Positions 22,367 to 34,499 of a stretch of 64,000 nt of DNA are shown here, piece by piece. Numbering within the stretch: position 1 is the stretch's first letter; each line of letters opens with the position of its first letter. The DNA is taken from assembly GCF_021462225.1 (NCBI RefSeq), contig NC_061816.1, positions 2,763,731 through 2,827,730 of the forward strand, given 5' to 3'. The translations under genes were made by a program, and so were the position numbers. A model generated the notes under the pieces. The model ran no database searches. It was not told where the DNA came from and worked only from the letters and a program-made list of their open reading frames with translations. Source of the stretch: Girardinichthys multiradiatus (Eukaryota; Chordata; Actinopteri; Cyprinodontiformes; Goodeidae).

Positions 22367-23360
22367 GAATATGACGTCAGCCGCGCAATGCATTTTGGAT
22401 ATAGCGGTGGAAGACGCAAGTAGTGGCGGGCATTTAGTTGGATCGGTGCTGTTTTGTTAAAATGGGAACGATAAAATGGGAATGTTTTGTTGCGTCTGTA
22501 ACTTTCATTTTCATGGCCGTAAAGGAAAGGGGATCCCAAATGGATAGCGTTTTTTCAGTTTTCCAAAGTGGAAGAAAAACTACGGAGCTTAGCAGTCAGA
22601 GCTGGCTGGCAGCTATTAGGCGACCTGACATCAGCTTCACCAACATTACACGACACATGTTGGTGTGTTATCTGCGTTTCCACTCAGGTAAGTTTCATGT
22701 AGTAATATTCAAATAATTTTTCTTAGCTAAAAAGCTGCACATAAGCTGCTAAGCTTCATATGTCTAAACAGCTACCAGGGAGGAAAACTCTGCCACTACT
22801 GCCTCCATGGAGGTAACTGTTCAGATTGCTGACATGGATCAACAGAAACAACACTTAACATGACTGTTTAGCATTGCACTGGCACCAAGCGTGTAGTGGG
22901 CTAAGAAACGTTGTTTGGGAGACATGTTTTTGTGTACATGTTATCTGCATGTACCTTAGTGAGAATAACAGTGTTGAGGTGATTTACTCAGTAAATCTGA
23001 AGATCCTGCACCCTTCCATTGGTAAACTGCAGTTGAGCTTCCTGGGACATGTAATTTCGGAATTGCACTCACTCCACATACAAGGCAACCAAACACGTTG
23101 GGTAACTTTACTTCTAGAAGCTCATTTAAGTCGCTGGTCCACTCAATGTGTTTGTATGGGTCGAACCTGTTAACTGACCATATTTCTTTTTGAGGTATCG
23201 CTGTCTCCAAATGGTGTTTAGTTTGTTTTGGTACGTAATCCGTGACTTGCTCTACTTACTTTCTCTAATTGCTTTCACGGGTAGTTTCTGTTAGCAACGC
23301 CGGTGTTTCTACCGACAAAATTATTGCAGCAATCCCAGAGTGCAATGCGTCATGACGTCC
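22367..23360 (+). mobile_element. THAP-domain DNA transposon relic, P-like
   Basis: A ~994-bp insertion flanked by an 11-bp direct repeat ATAGGGCTTGG (22356-22366 and 23361-23371). Removing it and one repeat restores the LINE frame (QALY followed by KQARN). Its ends are imperfect inverted repeats: left TATGACGTCA...GCGCAATGCA...TGG, right in reverse GGACGTCATGACGCATTGCA...TGG. It carries a THAP exon at its left end. THAP plus a target duplication compatible with 8 bp suggests the P superfamily; Kolobok elements also carry THAP domains but use TTAA targets. No catalytic domain is left. Confidence 0.65.
22478..22687 (+). pseudogene. THAP zinc-finger exon, frameshifted
   Basis: Reading across two plus frames gives the THAP pattern. 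The metal-binding start is FCCVCNFHFHGRKGKGIPNG, then a stop and RFFSFPKWKK. After a frameshift comes TTELSSQSWLAAIRRPDISF and the end around HMLVCYLRFHSGK. The conserved Trp and the FP pair are present. The exon ends at 22687 with a consensus donor CAG|GTAAGT. One stop and one frameshift make it non-functional. Confidence 0.65.
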
Positions 23361-24189
23361 ATAGGGCTTGGTCTCCACTGCTGTGAGCTGCTTCCTTTTC
23401 CGTGTGCAATTTAATCAGATCTGAAGGGAACCGAGGTTTGCTGTTATTGTAAGTGTAGAAGGTCTTGGTCTGCACACACACGTCCTCGCAGAAGCTGATG
23501 TATTATGTCACCACATCAGTGAGTTGGTTTAAGTCTGTGGCTGAAGTTTCAAAAGCAGTCCAATCTGCGCTGTCAAAACAGGTCTGAAACATCTGCTTTG
23601 ACTCATCAGTCCACTTCTTAACAAGTCCGAACAACTGGTTTGGAAGTTTTTAATTTCTGCCTGTAGGATGGGATGAGATGGACCAGAAGGTGGTCAGAAA
23701 GTCTCAAAGCAGCCCTGGTGACTGCGTGATATGCATCCTTTATAATTGTGTATCAGTTTTCCAGAATGTTTTTCTCTGGTGGGACACTTAATGTGCTGTC
23801 TGTATTTGGAAAGTTCATTGAAGAGGTTTGCTCTGTTAAAATCCCCAAGAACAATGATGAGACAGTCAGGATGTTTTTTCTCCACATCTGTTATCTGCAC
23901 AGCTAGATGACTTTCTGCCTCATTGATGGAGCCTTGAGGTGGAATATAAACACCAACCAGGAGGAGAACTCCCTTGGTGAATAAAATGGTTTACAGTTTA
24001 TGATAAATAACTTCAGGTCAGGACTACATGTCTTCACACTTTGATATATCTGCACCAACTTTTGTTTTTATAAAATCAGATCCTGCATCCTCGCTTTTTT
24101 CCCAATAAGTTAGCGTTACGGTCTGCTCTTAACAGCTGAAAGCCTGGAATCCGTAGTGCTGGTCCTCCATGCTGTATTATTTATGTCAG

Positions 24190-24410
24190 GGTTCAGGGCA
24201 AATGGACTGAACCTATATAGTGCCTTCCCAGTCATACAGACCACTCAAAGCGCTTGACACTAGAGCCACATTCACCCAATGTGTACTCAAACATTCATAC
24301 ACCAACATGCAGATCAGTAGGCAACTTGAGGTTAAATGCCTTGCCCAGGGGCACATCGACATATGGCAGAAGGAAGCCAGAATCGAACTCTAGGGCCTAG
24401 TTTTAGTTAT
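24190..24410 (+). repeat. Interspersed fish repeat, second family
   Basis: Contains TATATAGTGCCTTCCCAGTC, ACTCAAAGCGCTTGACACTA and GAATCGAACTC near the end. A decayed relative lies at 46990-47235, ending in CCACAACCCTCAGATTGGA and TGAGCCACAGTCACCCC. The terminal part looks like a reverse-oriented tRNA-like B box. Class unassigned. Confidence 0.6.
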
Positions 24411-24814
24411 GCCAATGATTCTGGGTCTATGACATACAAGATTAAAGGAGGAACTTGATGCAGAGTAGCCAACATGTCTGAGTGAAGAATTACAACAGTT
24501 CCCACCTCAGCCTCTCCTAAGGGGACCTAGGATCCGAGAGGGTTTTGACCTTGAAAAGCCGTGATAAAGTGAAGCTTTTCCTTTGTCTGATCAGGACAGT
24601 TACAGCACGGCTCCTAGGCACATGGCTGATGCTGGAAGACCGCTTCTCCCTTGCAAGGCAAAATTAATAAAGCTGAGGAAGTTACTTTGTTGAATAATTT
24701 TTGTTCCACCACACTGGCAAAGAAGCTGAATAATTAAACCTCACTCACTTTCTTACCTTTTGTTTCTTACAGTATTTCATTTCATTTTAAAATTAATTTT
24801 GTTTGATGAACTTT
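24411..24814. other. Intergenic, no gene seen
   Basis: No recognisable coding sequence or repeat. Confidence 0.4.
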
Positions 24815-25085
24815 GTAGGCTGCACGGTAACGCAGTTATTAGCACTGTTGCCTTGCAGCAAGAAGGTTCTAAGCTCAACACCCGGCCGGGGTTCTTTCTG
24901 CATGGAGTTTACATGTTCTCCCCATGCATGCGTGGGTTCTCTCCGGGTACTCCGGCTTCCTCCTACAGTCCAAGAACATGACTGTTAGGTTAATTGGACT
25001 CTGAATTGTGAATAGGTGTGTACATGGTTGTTTGTTGTCTTGCGATGGACTGGCGACCTGTCCAGGGTGTACCCCGCCTCTTACT
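24815..25085 (+). repeat. Interspersed fish repeat (same family as 2462-2765)
   Basis: Runs from TGTAGGCTGCACGGTAACGC through TTCTCTCCGGGTACTCCGGC to GGCGACCTGTCCAGGGTGTA. It is the plus-strand counterpart of 2462-2765, with a slightly longer head. Confidence 0.75.
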
Positions 25086-25770
25086 GACAAAGTTGGAGAA
25101 TTCTACAACATTTCTGAAGAAATTTAGACAGGTCCTGCCTCTTGGAGCGTGCTTCTCAGGCCAGAGCAAAACGTTCTGTGGCTGGGTTAGGCTCAGCCTG
25201 TGTCAGGGTAGAACCTTGAAAAGCTTTAAAAAACTGTACATTTCTGTGTGATTGTACCAGTGTTATGACCAAAAAGGTGTTCATGTGTCCCTGAAACAGT
25301 GTCCAGGGTTCATTATGTGAGGTTAAAACATGCCCTCTGACCTGACCTTATTATACAAAATACATAAGGCCAATGACAATAGTTGCAGGGCTGCTTTGCA
25401 CACAAGATTCAGAGGGACAATTACATGCTGGTCATTTCTTTTTCCATGTGTCACAAATGTGGACACAACTGCTCTAGAACAACAAACATCTTACCAGATA
25501 TTTACCCAAGGGACAAAAAACAATGACCAACATTTTATAGATTTTGAGGGATGTAATTGAATGTCTGTAGGGAACAAAATCTTGGAGGTCACAGTAAATA
25601 TTAGAGGACAAATTGTTGTAAAAAATCAGAATTTCCTATATGAAGTATGAACAGTAAGAGCACTTTGACAAAACTAAAATCAGTGTTTCATTTCTCTTGT
25701 CAACATGGTTACTCACAGTGATGCTAGAAGTAGTAGCACACCTCTAACATCTGAGCCGCATGTTTTGACA
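25086..25770. other. Intergenic, no gene seen
   Basis: AT-rich, with short open frames only. No repeat family recognised. Confidence 0.45.
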
Positions 25771-25772
25771 TA

Positions 25773-26975
25773 CACTCACTGGCCACTTTATTAGGTACAC
25801 TTTGCTACTACCGGGTTGGACCCCCTTTTGGCTTCAGAACTGCCTTAATCCTTGGTGGCGTAGATTCAACAAGGTACTGGAAACATTCCTCAGAGAGTTT
25901 GGTCCATATTGACATGACAGCATCACACAAATGCTGCAGATTTGTCGCCTGCATCCATGATGCGACTCTTCCGTTCCACCACATCCCAAAGCTGCTTTAT
26001 TGGATTGAGATCTGGTGAATGGAGGCCGTTTGAGTACAATGAACTCATTGTCATGTTCAAGAAACCAGTCTGAGATGATTTGTGCTTTATGACATGGTGC
26101 GTTATCCTGCTGGAAATAATCATCTGAAGATGGGTACACTGTAGTCATAAACGGATTGACATGGTCAGCAACAATACTCAGGTAGGCTGTGGCGTTGACC
26201 CGATGCTCAATTGGTACTAAGGGGCCCAAAGTGTGCCAAGAAAATATCCCCCACACCACCAGCCTGAACCGTTGATACAAGGCAGGATGGATCCATGCGT
26301 TCAGGTTATTAAAGCCAAATTCTGACCCTACCATCTGAATGTCGCAGCTGAAATCGAGACTCATCAGACCAGGCAAAATTTTTCCAATCTTCTATTGTCC
26401 AATTTTGGTGAGCCTGTGCCAATTGTAGCCTCAGTTTCCTGTTCTTAACTGACATGAGTGGCACCCGGTGTGGTCTTCTGCTCTTGTAGTCCATCCGCCT
26501 CAAGGTTCGACGTCTTGTAGGTTCAAAGATGCTCTTCTGCATGCCTTGGTTGTAACGAGTGGTTATTTGAGTTACTGTTGCCTTTCTATCAACTCGAACC
26601 AGTCTGGCCATTCTCCTCTGACCTCTGGCATCAACAAGTCATTTGCGCCCACAGAACTGCCTCTCACTGGATATTTTCTCTTTTTTGGACCATTCTCTGT
26701 AAACCCTGGAGATGGTAGGGCGTGAAAATCCCAGCAGATCAGCAGTTTCTAAAATACTCGAACCAGCCTGTCTGGCACCAACAACCATGCCACATTCAAA
26801 GTCACCTAAATCACCTTTCTTCCCCATTCGGATGCTCGGTTTGAACTGCAGCAGATCATCTTGACCATGTCTATATGCCTAAATACATTGAGTTGCTGCC
26901 ATGTGATTGGCTGATTGGAAATTTGTGTTAACGAGCAGCTGGACTGGTGTACCTACATAAAGTGGCCGGTGAGTG
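25773..26975 (-). mobile_element. Tc1-type transposon with broken transposase
   Basis: Ends are short inverted repeats: left CACTCACTGGCCACTTTATT, right in reverse CACTCACCGGCCACTTTATG. TA flanks both sides (25771-72, 26976-77). The minus strand encodes a transposase in at least three frames: MGKKGDLGDFECGMVVGARQ at 26827, then WSDESRFQLRHSDGRVR, FQQDNAPCHKAQ and SPDLNPIKQLWDVV. A 2-bp deletion breaks the frame before the last block, and the catalytic Glu is now Lys (NPIK). The element lies in the intron immediately upstream of zinc-finger locus B. Confidence 0.9.
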
Positions 26976-27066
26976 TATATCAGATTGTTTATCTAGTTCT
27001 AATCTTTATCATCTTTGTAACATTGTCAAGGTAAAGTTGTTCATTATGCATTTTAAGTGTTTATTG

Positions 27067-28975
<1,909 letters not shown>

Positions 28976-28986
28976 TTACAAAACGT

Positions 28987-29046
28987 GAATCTTGACCATG
29001 TCTACTTGCCTAACTGCATTGAGTTGCTGCCATGTGATTGGCTGAT
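28987..29046 (-). repeat. Fragment of the 25773-26975 Tc1 family
   Basis: CTTGACCATGTCTACTTGCC through GCTGCCATGTGATTGGCTGA is nearly identical to 26860-26915, the 5' untranslated part of the Tc1 upstream of locus B. Only ~60 bp is present, 12 bp after the locus B remnant. Confidence 0.65.
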
Positions 29047-29199
29047 CTTTACCATAAATTATGTTGAGACTATGTTCAACTTGTCATTAGTTAGTAAAGT
29101 TGAAAGAAAATTCACATTAGTTGATAAACCAGCTGCTGTCAGCTCCATCCATCACAATGAGCCAATAGGTCAAAGGTCATGACTGAAAGGCTTTAGGAT

Positions 29200-29725
29200 A
29201 CAACCGTTTAATATCTGGTTGGATAGCTCAAGGTGTTTGTTCAGCGATCATCAACATGGAGGTCATGGGATCAAGACTGAGAAGATCCTTGTTTTTAAAA
29301 ACCAAAACTGAATAATTTGAGAGAACTTTGAAGAACATTTCAAAGAGTTGGACCAGTGTGAGTCAATAGCTCAACATGATGGACCGTAGGGTGGAGATTC
29401 AAGAAAGACTGGGTTCAACTTCTCATCAGGAGCTCATTAGGAGCTGATTTGTTGTGAAGAACCTCAGAGTCTGTATTTTGAGAAGTTCAGGGATGAAAGT
29501 GAAAAGTTGAAAAGCACCAAGAGAAGAGAGATGAGAGAGGAGCAGACCTGATGGTGTGGAGGAACTGTCTGTGACCAGAAGATGCCAGTGGTGGAGTTCC
29601 TGGGTTCAAGTCCTGCCTGAGCTACGACCTGGAGAGAAGATCTAGTCCTGCATAATGGTTTGCTCAGAGTGTAGAGAGAACTGTTAGGAGTTGACAAGGT
29701 CCTATGTTCAAAGCACATCTAGATG
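29200..29725 (+). repeat. Tandem tRNA-like units
   Basis: Four related segments carry A-box-like and B-box-like pieces. Unit 1 has GGATAGCTCAAGGTG (29221) and GGGATCAAGAC (29267-29277); unit 2 has GGTTCAACTTC (29412-29422); unit 3 has GGTTCAAGTCC (29603-29613); unit 4 has TATGTTCAAAGCAC near 29702. Only unit 3 has a near-consensus B box. No unit folds into an obvious full cloverleaf by eye. Confidence 0.45.
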
Positions 29726-29829
29726 TTGGAGAAGCAGGACGTAAAAGGAAAGAACCTTTTACTGCATGTAACAACCACTACATAGTTTAGCATATATTAC
29801 AACACAGTTAACAAACAAACATACATATC

Positions 29830-29855
29830 TTACTTACTTACTTACTTACTTACTT
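29830..29855. repeat. (TTAC)n microsatellite
   Basis: About six perfect tandem TTAC units. Confidence 0.9.
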
Positions 29856-30189
29856 GAACTAAACTACGGCCCATGATTGTGTTCTTAACAACATTACTAC
29901 CAACATGTGTCGAGCAAACTGAATGCACCAACAAAGAATGACAAAACATTTCAATGACCAATAGAGGAGGAATAACTAGCAGCAAAATACTTGGTAAAAC
30001 TAGGTGTGATAGAAGTAGGACATATGGGGCAGAGAAGAGAAGTGAACACACACTTGCATTTTCACAACATATACTAAAAACATCTAGGTATAATGGCTGT
30101 AAGTTGTTCTAGAGAGAATGATTTACAATGTAATGGGTTAAGCATGCATGTATGTGTTTTTTTCTATATCTTTCAGGGATTAGAGAGTA
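29856..30189. other. Intergenic, no gene seen
   Basis: AT-rich spacer between the two tRNA-like clusters; nothing recognised. Confidence 0.45.
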
Positions 30190-30310
30190 TATAACAGCTA
30201 AGCTTTATTAGGATGATCCAGGCCTAGTTGTGGTGGAGATTTGAACCAGACGCTGCACCACTGGCGACTTACGGTCGCGAACAGTCCACACCACGACGAG
30301 ACCCTTCACA
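30190..30310 (-). repeat. tRNA-like segment
   Basis: On the minus strand a B-box-like GGTTCAAATCTCC lies at 30247-30235, preceded by CTCGTCGTGGTGTGGACTG. It resembles a tRNA-derived SINE head. No tail is identified. Confidence 0.45.
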
Positions 30311-30569
30311 CATTATTATTTAGAGAGTACATTATTAGATTCAGATGAGGCAGGATGTGGTCACCCTATGTCCAGTCGTAATCTTTCAGGTCAGCTGCCC
30401 TGAAGGTTAAAGTCCTCTAAAATGGTGGGGATGATGATACATCCCCTCCCTAACCTGTCGTCCTGGCTCCCCCTTGCCGTAGCATCATAGGTGTACCTAC
30501 ATACTCTGTCATGACACTAATTGTTGGGCTTTTGGTTTTTCTTTTGCTGAATGTTGGAACACTTAGTTT

Positions 30570-30675
30570 GAATTTGTTTATGAAGGACTGGAGGTGGCAG
30601 GGTTTGAACCCAGGATCATCGGGTCCACAGCACAGCGCCTCAAATGACATGACCAACCAACCAGCTGAGAAGCAA
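30570..30675 (-). repeat. tRNA-like segment with A and B boxes
   Basis: On the minus strand an A-box-like TCAGCTGGTTGGTTGG (30667-30652) is followed ~45 bp later by a B box GGTTCAAACCC (30610-30600). Spacing fits an internal Pol III promoter. The arms between do not pair well enough for a functional tRNA, so a SINE head or tRNA pseudogene is likelier. Confidence 0.55.
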
Positions 30676-31440
30676 AGAGATCTAGTTCTGTATAAAAAAC
30701 AAATGTTTCTCCATAAATGTTCTGTTACTGTTTTTCTACAAGGTCGACCCAAAGTGGGTAAAACTGTAAATAATAACCTCAGCAAACACTAGTGTTGTGA
30801 AGGGGTTAAATATAAAACACACATAAAGATCCTGTGGAATAAACAACGTTATAAATAAGAAGCTGGTGCTCATCACACGCCTACAGAGTGAATTGAAATG
30901 TGATTTATATCTAACCTGCCTCTTTGGTTTTTATCTGCCAGCAAACAATCTGGAATAAACTTTAACCTGGAGACAAACATGTTGAAACCAGAAAAACATC
31001 TTAGTTTTTGTACCATTATAACGCTGCTGTTCTGTAAAAATCATTATTTTTAAAGAATTTCACAGATATGATATAAATTAGTTATTTGCTGCGTAACGTC
31101 TTCACTACAACATAGTTTGTTCATGTCTAGTTAGAAAAATATTGGTGAAAAACAAAGTATACTTTAAAGATGCAGTGAGTACAGTAAGATGCAGCAGCAT
31201 CTAGTGGCCGATTAGCAGATTACAACCCAAAGATCCCCCTCCCCCCAGAAAACCCCAATCTCTAAACCCATTCCCAGTGATTAATGGTAAATCTAGTTAA
31301 TTAGACCAAAATAAACTGAAATGCTGCTTAACAAAGCAGAAAAATAACATATCTTAGAATGGATCAAAGCACTGCTTAATATTTATCAAGAATTATAATT
31401 TAAAATCATAATTTGAAAATGTTTTATTTCTTAACCAAAA
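30676..31440. other. Intergenic, no gene seen
   Basis: AT-rich. No repeat shared within the window and no coding pattern. Confidence 0.45.
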
Positions 31441-32010
31441 ATCATTACAAATAGTGTTGGGATTATGGGCTCAAAGCTCTTTAATAATTACAATTAGCTA
31501 TTCATCATTAATAATTGATCAATTATTAACCAAAACCACAAAATGTCACTGTTTATTCAACCACTTCACCAAAGTTGGAGGATCTTCGACCTTGTTTTGA
31601 CAGATAAATCCCTCTTGCATGAAATAAACACAAACGCTTCTCTTAATTATATATATGAAGATTTATTGAAGCCAAATAATCCTGATATACCATTATTCTG
31701 GTCCAAAAACCTTCACCTAACTAACAAGCACTATTCTACACAAAGGGGATAAAAATGACTACCTAACAATGATAATAAAAGAAAAATATATGCACATTTA
31801 GTGTCTATGTAGATCAAACCAGCAGTTTTATGGACAAAATGTGTAATTTGGGTTAAATGGAAAGAGAAGTCCTCCTGGTGCTGATGTCTCGATTGCAGCG
31901 ATCAGCTGATAAAACGGTGGGGCCATGCCCCTTTAGCCACAACCAGCTGATCGCTCTAAATCTTGACAAAGGGTCATAAATCTCTGAGGCGGGAACTCAG
32001 TGGAAAATCT
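31441..32010 (+). repeat. Dispersed repeat of unknown class, copy 1
   Basis: Blocks such as TATTCTGGTCCAAAAACCTT, AGATCAAACCAGCAG and GACAAAGGGTCATAAATCTC recur in the same order at 37066-37620 (copy 2). Identity is moderate with many small indels. No coding content is recognised. It may be an LTR or the untranslated part of a larger element. Confidence 0.6.
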
Positions 32011-32760
32011 CCAGCAATAAAACTGGAACAAAGGAGTGGTCAGGCGAGGCCCAGACCGCATTTGCTTTGAATGGAAAACTTTTAAAAGTCCAACTTCTAA
32101 CTTCTGGCTGATTTGGGATCAACCGGACAAAACATGAACACGCATGATTCAGCAGCGCTTGCGCACCAAATCAAAACACAGTTCAGCATAAAACACTTCA
32201 ATCAGTATTGTATGCAACAAGTTGATACCTTGAATTAAACTACTGGTGATTCTAAATCCCCTTAACTATGCCTCATCCTGCCCAGACTTCTAAATGCACC
32301 TATCCAATTTAATATAAAAAGAACGAAATTACTTTGACATTGATTTCTTTTCTCCACTGGTTGGGTCAGGTCTGAAGAAAAACGAGGGAGGGGATCACGC
32401 CTCTGTGATTAACTCAAGAAAAAAAAACGGTAAACTTCTCATCCGTCCAGGAGGGAAAAATATGAGGAACCGTTTAGTCAACTGAATCAAAAAGGAGGAA
32501 ACTCATCTCCTTGGAAATAAAACCTCTGTGGGTTTCCACATGCGGTTTCTTCGATCGGAATATGAATCTTCTGACCTTCTTGTATCAGACAGATTTCCAG
32601 CTTTCAAGCTCTTCCGGGAATGGCCTTGTGGAGACAAAGTTCGCCTGCGAGCTTTTGTCTCTCCGTGAGACACGTGGAAAATGGCAACAAAACTTATTTT
32701 CTGCGGGTTTTACAATCCCAGGTGACGTCAGATCAGCCATGTCTGTTGACTTGTATGAGT
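32011..32760. other. Intergenic, no gene recognised
   Basis: Non-coding by eye. The minus frame that runs through 32585-32793 is the accidental extension of the LINE frame to its right and has no family resemblance. Confidence 0.4.
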
Positions 32761-32793
32761 CCTGGATGGAGGGAAGGTCAGCCCTTTTAACCT

Positions 32794-33235
32794 TCAGAAG
32801 TTTCACAGATGGGTCCACTGAGGTCCAATCATTTGTGTAGAGGGAAAGAAGGAGTGGGGAGAGAGCACACCCCTGTGGGGCGCCGGTGCTGATAGTTCTT
32901 GTGTGGAAGAAGATGCTCCCCAGCCTCACCTGCTGCTGCTGCGGGTCCTTCAGGAAGCTGGTGATCCACTGACAGGTGGAGGCCAGGACCTTGAGCTGGA
33001 TGAGCTTCTGGTGGAAGATGTCTGGGTTGATGGTGCTGAAGCCCAAGCTGAAGTCTCACATTATATTCTATTGTAAAGTCAATTGCGTAAATATGGACAT
33101 TTAAAAAGATATTTTCTATTTACACTGTTATATGTATTAAAAAAGAAATCTTCACTGAGAGCAAAGTGTACCGGAGTCAAATTCCTTTTTTGTAGAAACT
33201 TGGCAATAAAAATGATTCTGATTATATGCAGTAAG
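32794..33235. mobile_element. Rex1-like LINE with inverted 5' part
   Basis: 33058-32794 on the minus strand encodes reverse transcriptase (LGFSTINPDIFHQKL, STGAPQGCALSPLLLSLYTN, DWTSVDPSVKLLK). From ~33052 to 33235 the plus strand carries the 3' end of the same family (CTCACATTATATTCTATTG, then GGCAATAAAAATGATTCTGA). The 5' portion is therefore inverted relative to the tail, as left by twin-primed reverse transcription of LINE RNA. The RT ends just before the FADD box. Confidence 0.75.
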
Positions 33236-33579
33236 CATTTCCTTTTATTTCAAAATAGAACAAGTGTAACTGGATTTATCTTTGTTATATATTTGTATAT
33301 TTACATTATGTAATACATATATTGTATCAGAAAGTGTTACTACACAACTACACTAAACAAAAATTAGAATTTAGTTAAATCCTTTTTGCCCAGGCCTGTT
33401 CACTTTACTGCCCTCCTGTGGTTGCAGGTAATAATTACACACTAAGTGGATCACTAACAGGTGAATATCTGGCCTGTAGACACTATATTTAACAGGAGCA
33501 AATGCTGCGTTTCCTTCTAGAAATCAATGCTTTCCTGTTCTTGTTAAGTGATTGTTTGGTAGATACCTGTCATCTCCAC
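33236..33579. other. Intergenic, no gene seen
   Basis: AT-rich. Contains CTGCCCTCCTGTGGTTGCAG at 33409-33428, a weak CTCF-like variant. Confidence 0.4.
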
Positions 33580-33714
33580 CACCTTAATGTTTACCATGCT
33601 TCTGATTGGAACCATCTTGCTAGGTCATCTGACACCTTAGAGATCGTGTCTCTCTACAGATGCTGGTAGGGAGGTAGCACGGTTTTATTTAGCAGGACCT
33701 TTGGAGGCTGTATT

Positions 33715-34406
33715 GTGGAGGGAGACTGCTTAGGATTTAAACTGGTAACATTTGTTCAGCATTGTAATTCTGAGCCACCGAGGGTAGCACCCCGTAGCAG
33801 TCCTCCAGCAGAGCCCGCGCAGCCGGGGCTTCAGGCCGGCTGGGTGACAGTACGTAGAAAGCATAGTCCTAGATCCCAGCCCACAGGTCACCACCTGCGT
33901 TTCTAACAGATTTTCCAACTCTGGTAATTGGCAGCTCCATTGTCAGAAACGTGGCACTAGAGACACCAGCGACCATAGTCAAATGTCTGCCAGGGGCCAG
34001 AACGGGCGACATCAAATCCTACCTGAAACTGCTGGCTAAGGATAAGCGTAAATACAATAAGACTGTTATTCACGCTGGCGGTAATGACACCCGGTTACGT
34101 CAATCGGAGGTCACCAAAGTTAGTGTTGCTTCGGTGTGTAAGTTTGCCAAAACAATGTCGGACTCCGTAATTTTCTCTGGTCCCCTCCCCGATTGGACCA
34201 GTGACGACATGTTTAGCCGCATGCTGTCATTCAACCGCTGGCTGTCTAGGTGGTGTCCAGAAAACAATGTGGGTTACATTGATAACTGGCGAACATTTTG
34301 GGGAAAACCTGGTCTGATCCGGAGAGAGGGCATCCATCCCACTTTGGATGGAGCTGCTCTTCTTTCTAGGAATCTGGCCGAATTTATTAGTTCTCCAAAA
34401 CTCTGA
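33715..34406 (+). pseudogene. L2 ORF1, SGNH/esterase-like domain
   Basis: The N-terminal part (33715-33906) reads ...[12 protein letters not shown], then the frame shifts and resumes as [11 protein letters not shown]. From 33951 the frame is open to 34406. It contains the esterase blocks: GSS (block I region), HAGGNDTR (block III GxND) and [15 protein letters not shown] (block V with the catalytic His). This domain is known from ORF1 of fish L2 elements (zebrafish ZfL2-1) and CR1 elements. The role proposed in the literature is RNA and membrane/lipid association of the ORF1 protein. The frameshift makes it defective. Confidence 0.75.
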
Positions 34407-34499
34407 CAACCCAGGGTTCAGACCAAGAAGCAGGGTCGTAGTTTAACACTCCTCTCTGCAGCTTCTGTACTGCTACCCACCCATTACCCTATTAAGACA

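Larger units (their letters stand above)
22290..24130 (-). mobile_element. Rex1-like LINE fragment, split by a THAP element
   Basis: On the minus strand 24110-23372 encodes a LINE endonuclease with PPQGSINEAE, CLIIVLGDFN (catalytic Asp and Asn kept), KYRQHIKCPTRE, LSDHLLVHLIPSYRQKL, and the following linker (WTDESKQMFQTCFDSADW ... SSGDQALY). The frame continues on the far side of the inserted element at 22355 with KQARNKLTKKIKN. Several small frameshifts occur. The clade is inferred from these blocks, which are typical of fish Rex1/CR1-type elements. Confidence 0.75.

Noticed and set aside
29200..29855. CRISPR-like or satellite array
   Set aside because: Units vary in length and sequence, and the context is vertebrate; they are better explained as tRNA-like SINE pieces.
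30570..30675. Functional tRNA gene
   Set aside because: A and B boxes are present but the acceptor and anticodon arms do not pair convincingly by eye; a covariance-model scan would decide.
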